Shown: positions 58,758-64,000 of the stretch, in pieces
Numbering within the stretch: position 1 is the first letter of the stretch
Layout: the number at the start of each line of letters is the position of its first letter
Assembly: GCA_019188255.1 (NCBI GenBank)
Contig: JAETXT010000014.1
Span: forward strand, 1 to 64,000
Length of the DNA: 64,000 nucleotides
Origin: Verticillium longisporum
Lineage: Eukaryota > Ascomycota > Sordariomycetes > Glomerellales > Plectosphaerellaceae
Reading direction: 5' to 3'
Notes under the pieces: generated by a model
Told to the model about the DNA's origin: nothing
Seen by the model: the letters and a program-made list of their open reading frames with translations, nothing else
Database searches by the model: none
Program-made: the position numbers and the translations under genes

Positions 58758-59885
58758 ATGAAGTTTCTCGCCACCGCAAGCGCCGCTTTCTCGCTGGTCT
58801 CGCAGTGCTATTCTGCAATTCTTTGGGACGGCCGTTTCAATGACCTGACGTCATCCACCGATCTCAATAAATGGAGCTGGGCGACGCAGGTCGGCCCTTA
58901 CCAGTACTACATTCACGGGAGCGGGCCTGTGACTGAGTATGTAAACTTGTCGCCAAGTTACAAGAACCCAGCCGACTCTGGGTCCAAACAGGGTGTCAAG
59001 ATCTCGCTCACCGACACGGCGTACTGGAATGGCCAGAATATGCGGCGCACCGAATTGATCCCGCAAACGAGCGCAGCCATCAACAAAGGAAAAGTGTTTT
59101 ACCACTTCAGCATTAAACGCAGTGACGTCAATCCGCCAGCGACGACTCGGGAACATCAAATAGCCTTCTTTGAAAGCCACTTCACCGAACTCAAAGCAGG
59201 CTGGCTCAGCGGCGCCGCTGGAACATCCGACCCGCTTTTGAGATGGTGCGTTGGTGGACAGACACACTGGAGCGTCAACTGGGATGCCGATGTTTGGCAC
59301 AACGTCGCCTATGAAATTGATTTCAGTGCTGGGACTGTCGGCTTCTGGCACTCAACTGGCGCCAGCCCTTTAACCAGAGTCAATGCGCCCATTGCGGCTT
59401 CAACATCGAGCAACGGTGCCGATTGGCATCTCGGTGTTCTTGAGCTTCCGCGCAGTGGTTATCCGGACGCGCCTGAAGATATTTACTTTTCAGGTGTCTA
59501 CATCGAAGACGGAACAATCACGACATCTGTCGCTGGCCCCGGATCCTCTAGTGAGTAGTCAGGGTGGATGTTGTCTGCGAGCTTCCCTAACACGGTGTTA
59601 AGGCCCTGAGCCCCCGTCAGCCCTGTTAGCTCGGTACGATCGTCAACCTCTTCGGTTGCATCGACAAGGTCGACAGCGCCTGTAACTGCTCCGACTACTC
59701 TCCGAACTTCGTCAACAACATCCAGACCAGCTCCCACACCCGTCACGACAGCTGCGCCTCCGCCGCCAGTAGCTGGGGCAGGTCAGTGGCAACAATGCGG
59801 TGGAAACGGCCACACCGGCCCGACAGCTTGTGTTGTCCCTTATACATGCTCAACAATTAACCCGTGGTATGCTCAATGTCTCTGA
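58758..59885 (+). CDS. Secreted GH131 beta-glucanase with C-terminal CBM1, right copy
   Basis: Identical mirror copy of 15441-16568: ATG at 58758, intron 59551-59610, CBM1 at the C-terminus. Intact. If both arms are real, the genome carries two identical expressed-looking copies. Confidence 0.93.
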
Positions 59886-61806
59886 GTGGAACCTGGCTAT
59901 TCCAAGAATTAAGATTCAAATCAATTGTACGCTTGTCTGTTTTCTCGTGATTTTCAACCACTCGTTATCCTAATGTACACATGTAAGCCTTGAGCAACAG
60001 AACAGAATCAAACCAAGACCCTTCGGTTTCGACACTCATCCGTCATGAATTTTGTATTCAGCATCATTATAGTCCCCAGCGGCATGCGGTACCTAGATAG
60101 TGCAGACTGAGTACCATATCGTCTTCAATGAATTTTGTGACATTCAGCAAAGCTAGAGCAACCAATGATGAATTTTCTTTCCACTCTCTACATCAAGCTA
60201 TCTTAGGTCAGGCGTTAATGCAATCCACCATGTTTGTACATCTTATGCCTTATAAGTTGTTGCGCGTAGAGGATCTCGAGCTTGCTAAAGAACAGCGAAA
60301 GTGGCAAATACCCATCGGTCGGTCATCAGATGGCATGTGGCCTCGATAGCATCACTGTTGAGCTTCAACGTCGATGATTGGCCTCCCACGCCCATCTGGT
60401 AGATATTATACATTTCAACTAGTGATCGATTTAGAGCGAGGCACGGGTTTTCACAGGCTTTCGACTTCTTGCGCCATCTTTCATTGCCATTGGTTAGGCT
60501 GACTGGGTGTATCCTCGACGTGCAGGGTTTGTTGGTGCCTTTGGTTTCCGCAGGCACCTCTTAGAACTAGATAAGATCGACAGAATCAAACCCCTCAGTT
60601 CTTCGGCCTTACCCCTCCACACTCTTTCGTCCCTGGATATTTCTTGCCTAGGCAGAGGCGGGGGCGGGGCTCATGGCTTGGCCTTTGGCGGGGTTGGGGC
60701 CTCAAGAAACGATGAGACTATCATAAGACCGTAGGAAGGGAAAGCTGCTCCTTGTAGCAAAGGCGTCACACCTTATGCTCATGGACCGCAGTTACCTCAA
60801 ACCACTTTAGTCGGATGTCGCTCTCATGAACAAGGTCAGGCCGCATACCCCGCTAAAGATGTGACGACTACGTATATGATGCGCTGAGCAGGAGGCGAGG
60901 TCCCCTGCGCGTCCGGATTCTGTGGCAGGGAAACAAGTACAGGTCCCTGTTGCAAAAACGATTCTAACCAATGAAGTTCTCGGCATACCTTAAATGCACA
61001 GTCAACTTGGGCTCGCGGCGCCTCGGCTTTGTGGAGCACCCAAGCCATGGGCCGGTAAGCGGGCGGGCGTCCGGTCGGTGATGATTGGGCCCACAAGACG
61101 CAATAGATTCGCGGAGTGCCCAAGGCAGCGACCTCCGCACCCTCGACCAGTTCGTATGCCAATCAACCCCCTTCTGAGCCGCATCGTACTCGTTAGCTTT
61201 GCATAGCGTATGCAGCTGCTGAGGGGCGAGGCACTTCGTATGTAGTTGGCCAGTAGCTCATGCAACGATGTAGGTATATCGCGCAACGGGCTCAACTCCA
61301 GCGAGAAAGTGACGTGAGCTTTCAGCGACCATCACGGAGGGTGGCCATAGGAGCGGCACGACTGAGGCGGATAGCAGGATGTTTTCCTCCCAAAGCGACA
61401 TGAGAGGATTGGCACCGTTGCACTACGCGCCGCCATGACGTGTGATGTGACATCAAAGAGGGCACCGACGTACTCAGATCCGCCTAGAAACACTACAGAG
61501 GGTGTGATGTCCTGACCTAGGCTGAAGCTCAAGAGTCCGCTCAAATTTGTACAAATAGGCATCCCCATCTGCCCGATGATCTTCCTACCAGCTTCGAGAG
61601 CACCTTTCATACAAACAACACCATTAGGAAACGTTTGTGTCTAGCTTCCTTCATCAGCACACAGGAGCTCAACTCGTTTGATTGTGAAGGAGTCTCAATT
61701 TGTTAGCCTACTCCAAAAACGCGATATGTGCGATTGATCTTGGACCTACTTTACTGACGTCTGAAGATTTCCTATCGTCAAAAATCATTTGAGTCATTCT
61801 CCCGCC
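59886..61806. other. Intergenic, mirror of 13520-15440
   Basis: No gene seen. Confidence 0.5.
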
Positions 61807-62433
61807 ATGTCGCAGATTGGTCGCAGCTATGGTGCCTCGAGTGTTGATGAGATGAAGGCCATCTACGACGACTGGGCCACATCATACGATAAGGAGCTTG
61901 CCGAGGCCGAGCAGGATTACGTGGCACCCGCCGTTGCGACCTCACATGTGTTGAAGAGCTTGAATGTTAAGCGACTGGGTGATCACATTGAGATTCTTGA
62001 CGCTGGCTGCGGCACAGGTCTTGTTGGCGTGGAGCTTGCCAAGGTGGGCGCCAAGCACATCGATGGTGTCGACCTGAGCCCCGGTATGCTCAAGGTAGCT
62101 CAGAAGCTCAGAGTATATCGTGCACTGGAGGCAGTTGACCTGTCACAGCCTCTAGGGCGAGCCAATGCATCGTACGACGTGGTTGTGTGCGTAGGAACAA
62201 TGACAGAGGGTCACGTCGGCCCTGCTGCAATTGCTGAATTTGTGAGGGTACTTAAGAAGGGTGGTTATCTTGTTGCTACCATTCTCTTCTCAATTTGGGA
62301 GAACGGCGGTTATGAGAAGCGTGTCAAGGAACTAGTCACCGCCGGCAAGGTAGCCTTTGTAAGCGCCAACCTCGAGGACTACCGAAGGGGCGCGGGCGTG
62401 CAGGCTCGTATGCTTGTTCTCCAGGCTCTATAG
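61807..62433 (+). CDS. Class I SAM-dependent methyltransferase, right copy
   Basis: Identical mirror copy of 12893-13519; 208 aa with motif I LDAGCGTGLVG; intact. Confidence 0.88.
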   Translation: MSQIGRSYGASSVDEMKAIYDDWATSYDKELAEAEQDYVAPAVATSHVLKSLNVKRLGDHIEILDAGCGTGLVGVELAKVGAKHIDGVDLSPGMLKVAQKLRVYRALEAVDLSQPLGRANASYDVVVCVGTMTEGHVGPAAIAEFVRVLKKGGYLVATILFSIWENGGYEKRVKELVTAGKVAFVSANLEDYRRGAGVQARMLVLQAL

Positions 62434-62527
62434 TCCATACACAAAGGACCATTCAGCGCTGTCGACAATTACATTACGTTTTGCTATTTACGACTCTCTT
62501 CTCTTTATCTATATACAGCCCTTACTC

Positions 62528-63161
62528 TCAAGAAGTGTACACGCAGCTGTCGGGGTTCTTGACCTCAGTAGCACGGGCCGAGATACTGAGGCAACCCTCG
62601 TTACCGCCTGGCTGATTGACACCAGCCGACACCCAGAGACTCCATGCCCCGTCGATGCTGTTAGGGCAGGCGATGAAACCAGCGCCGTTGAGAGTGAGGT
62701 CGCCAACCTCATCAAGAACCCAGCCAGTACGTTCGCCGTTTCGGGGGAGGCTGGGCGCCCGTGGTGTAGCCAAGGTTGCCCTGACCTGTGTTGTGGTCAG
62801 TACGTCTATGCGGTGTGGAGAGGGGCACAACATCACATACCCATGCCTGAGCGATCGGCATACAACTGCTGAGGCGTAGCCGAAGTACTGTAGAGGTAGA
62901 GACCGCCGTCATCATTCAGGTAAAATGTGGCGCTGCCACTGCTGTTGCCGCACGAGCCGTCGCAAGTGGCGTTCTGGCTGGGAAGATTGAGGAAAAGGCT
63001 GCCCTGCGCAGCGCTGACATCTGCGAAATGAACGGGGCTGGCGGACCGGAGGGCGAGCAAATTGAACTTGGCGCCGGCAGGAGGGGCCCGGATGAAGCTG
63101 GGAGTGCCGCAGCCGAGGCGGCAGCAGCGAAGGAGGCGGCACCAAGGATTTGGAAGTGCAT
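62528..63161 (-). CDS. phiA-like secreted cell-wall protein, right copy; two frame breaks
   Basis: Identical mirror copy of 12165-12798, with the intron at 62839-62786 and the same two breaks in C-rich runs. Confidence 0.75.
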
Positions 63162-64000
63162 GGTGGCAAGGTGTTATCTTTGGTGAACTTGGGCCGGATT
63201 TAATTGAATTCCAAAGTATTTAGTATAAGATAGAGTAGCCAGCTATATAGATTTGTTGCAATTCCCTCCTTATATACTCAAGAGACGTGCACGCTGAAAT
63301 GGCCGAATGTGTTGTCTTGTGGGCTCTACGATGATCTTCTCGTAATGCCGGCATTGGCGAGCCGAGTCCGATCGACGGTAGACTAATGGGGCCGAGAGGC
63401 ACAATACGAGAAACTTCGGACCCTGTCTGGAAGGAATCGTCCCTCGTATTGCCCTTCTACGTCACGCAGTCAGGAACTAGTCATGTCAGGGGCCTAGAGC
63501 CCCAGATTTCCCTGCGTCAGGCGGCTTGGGTATTATGGGGTAGGCGCGTTAAAAATGCTGGAAAGCTGTGATGAATGATTTCATGGACTGGACATCGACT
63601 GTGGCTCCAATAATGGCCCATCACCTGTGGGCGTAGGGCCGACAATTGCAGCTGACTCCTGGCCTGAGATCAGCGTGACATGCAGACAAAGATATACGAG
63701 GCGCTAAGTGTCACGGAGCAAAATGTTCGGGGCACTGGCGGTCCCGAATGCTGATTGAAGCCAATCCCCGTTATTCAAATTGGACAGCCGGGGTAGGAAA
63801 TCGTGATTGACATCGACGATAAAAATGACACAGGTCTTTGAACTGATTTCTAGTACAGATCGTCGACTACCATGCCATGTACGTAGTCATAGCCTGGGAG
63901 AACTGGCTAGATCGTGCAATCCCGGCAGAGCTCTGACCCTCACGCTCGACCACTCACATTACAGGCAATCAATCTACTGGAAATTCAAGGATCCCGTCCT
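63162..64000. other. Upstream region of phiA-like gene, mirror of 11326-12164
   Basis: Holds the mirrored TATATAAG at 63269-63276. No gene. The inverted repeat still continues at the last base. Confidence 0.6.

Larger units (their letters stand above)
44962..64000 (-). repeat. Right arm of giant inverted repeat (19,039 bp visible)
   Basis: Reverse complement of 11326-30365. The inner limit is 44962, at the TA duplication of the right transposon plus one base; the outer limit is beyond the window. Differences from the left arm are CCC at 48672-48674 (four opposite), AAAAA at 46486-46490 (four opposite) and CCCC at 46171-46174 (five opposite). Confidence 0.97.

Noticed and set aside
1..64000. 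CRISPR arrays, rRNA or tRNA genes
   Set aside because: No regularly spaced repeats and no cloverleaf or rRNA-like sequence seen; the genome is clearly eukaryotic.

Overview
The window looks like nuclear DNA of a filamentous ascomycete (Pezizomycotina), probably plant-associated. Genes carry short GT-AG introns (48-116 nt) with CTRAC-like branch sites. Two core genes (a HEL2/ZNF598-type RING ligase and a SWIB-domain protein) sit at the left edge. The remainder is rich in secreted and wall-active proteins: GH32, GH131 with CBM1, GH92, an NLP-domain protein, an Hce2-type effector remnant, a phiA-like wall protein and several orphan secreted proteins.

Layout. (1) 1-10.8 kb is single copy in the window: partial HEL2-like gene, SWIB gene, multi-pass membrane protein, and a GH32 fructan hydrolase divergent from an MFS sugar transporter. 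(2) 11,326-30,365 is the left arm of a giant, almost perfect inverted repeat. It holds the phiA-like protein, a class I methyltransferase, GH131-CBM1, a decayed FAD oxidoreductase, an NLP-SGNH-FN3 fusion gene, GH92, a tail-anchored secreted-type protein and a pogo/Fot1-like DNA transposon. (3) 30,366-44,961 is a 14.6-kb unique spacer: Hce2 remnant, F-box-like protein, two larger secreted proteins and one small one, a thioredoxin-reductase-like oxidoreductase and a Zn2Cys6 regulator. (4) 44,962-64,000 is the right arm, the reverse complement of the left arm, still running when the window ends.

The main observation is that the homology between the arms stops exactly at the inner ends of two inverted copies of the same 1.86-kb transposon. 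The unique spacer is therefore bracketed by transposons, and more than 17 kb of non-transposon DNA lying outside them is present twice in mirror orientation. The only arm-to-arm differences I found are three one-base length changes in homopolymer runs. This fits a very young duplication initiated inside the transposon copies (ectopic recombination or break-induced replication), or an assembly join made through the repeat.

Several otherwise well-conserved genes are broken by single-base changes, mostly in G, C or A runs (SWIB, GH32 twice, phiA twice, the tail-anchored protein, the transposase). That is the pattern of a long-read assembly with residual indel errors. These breaks should not be read as true pseudogenes without re-sequencing. 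The FAD oxidoreductase and the Hce2 gene, by contrast, look genuinely decayed.
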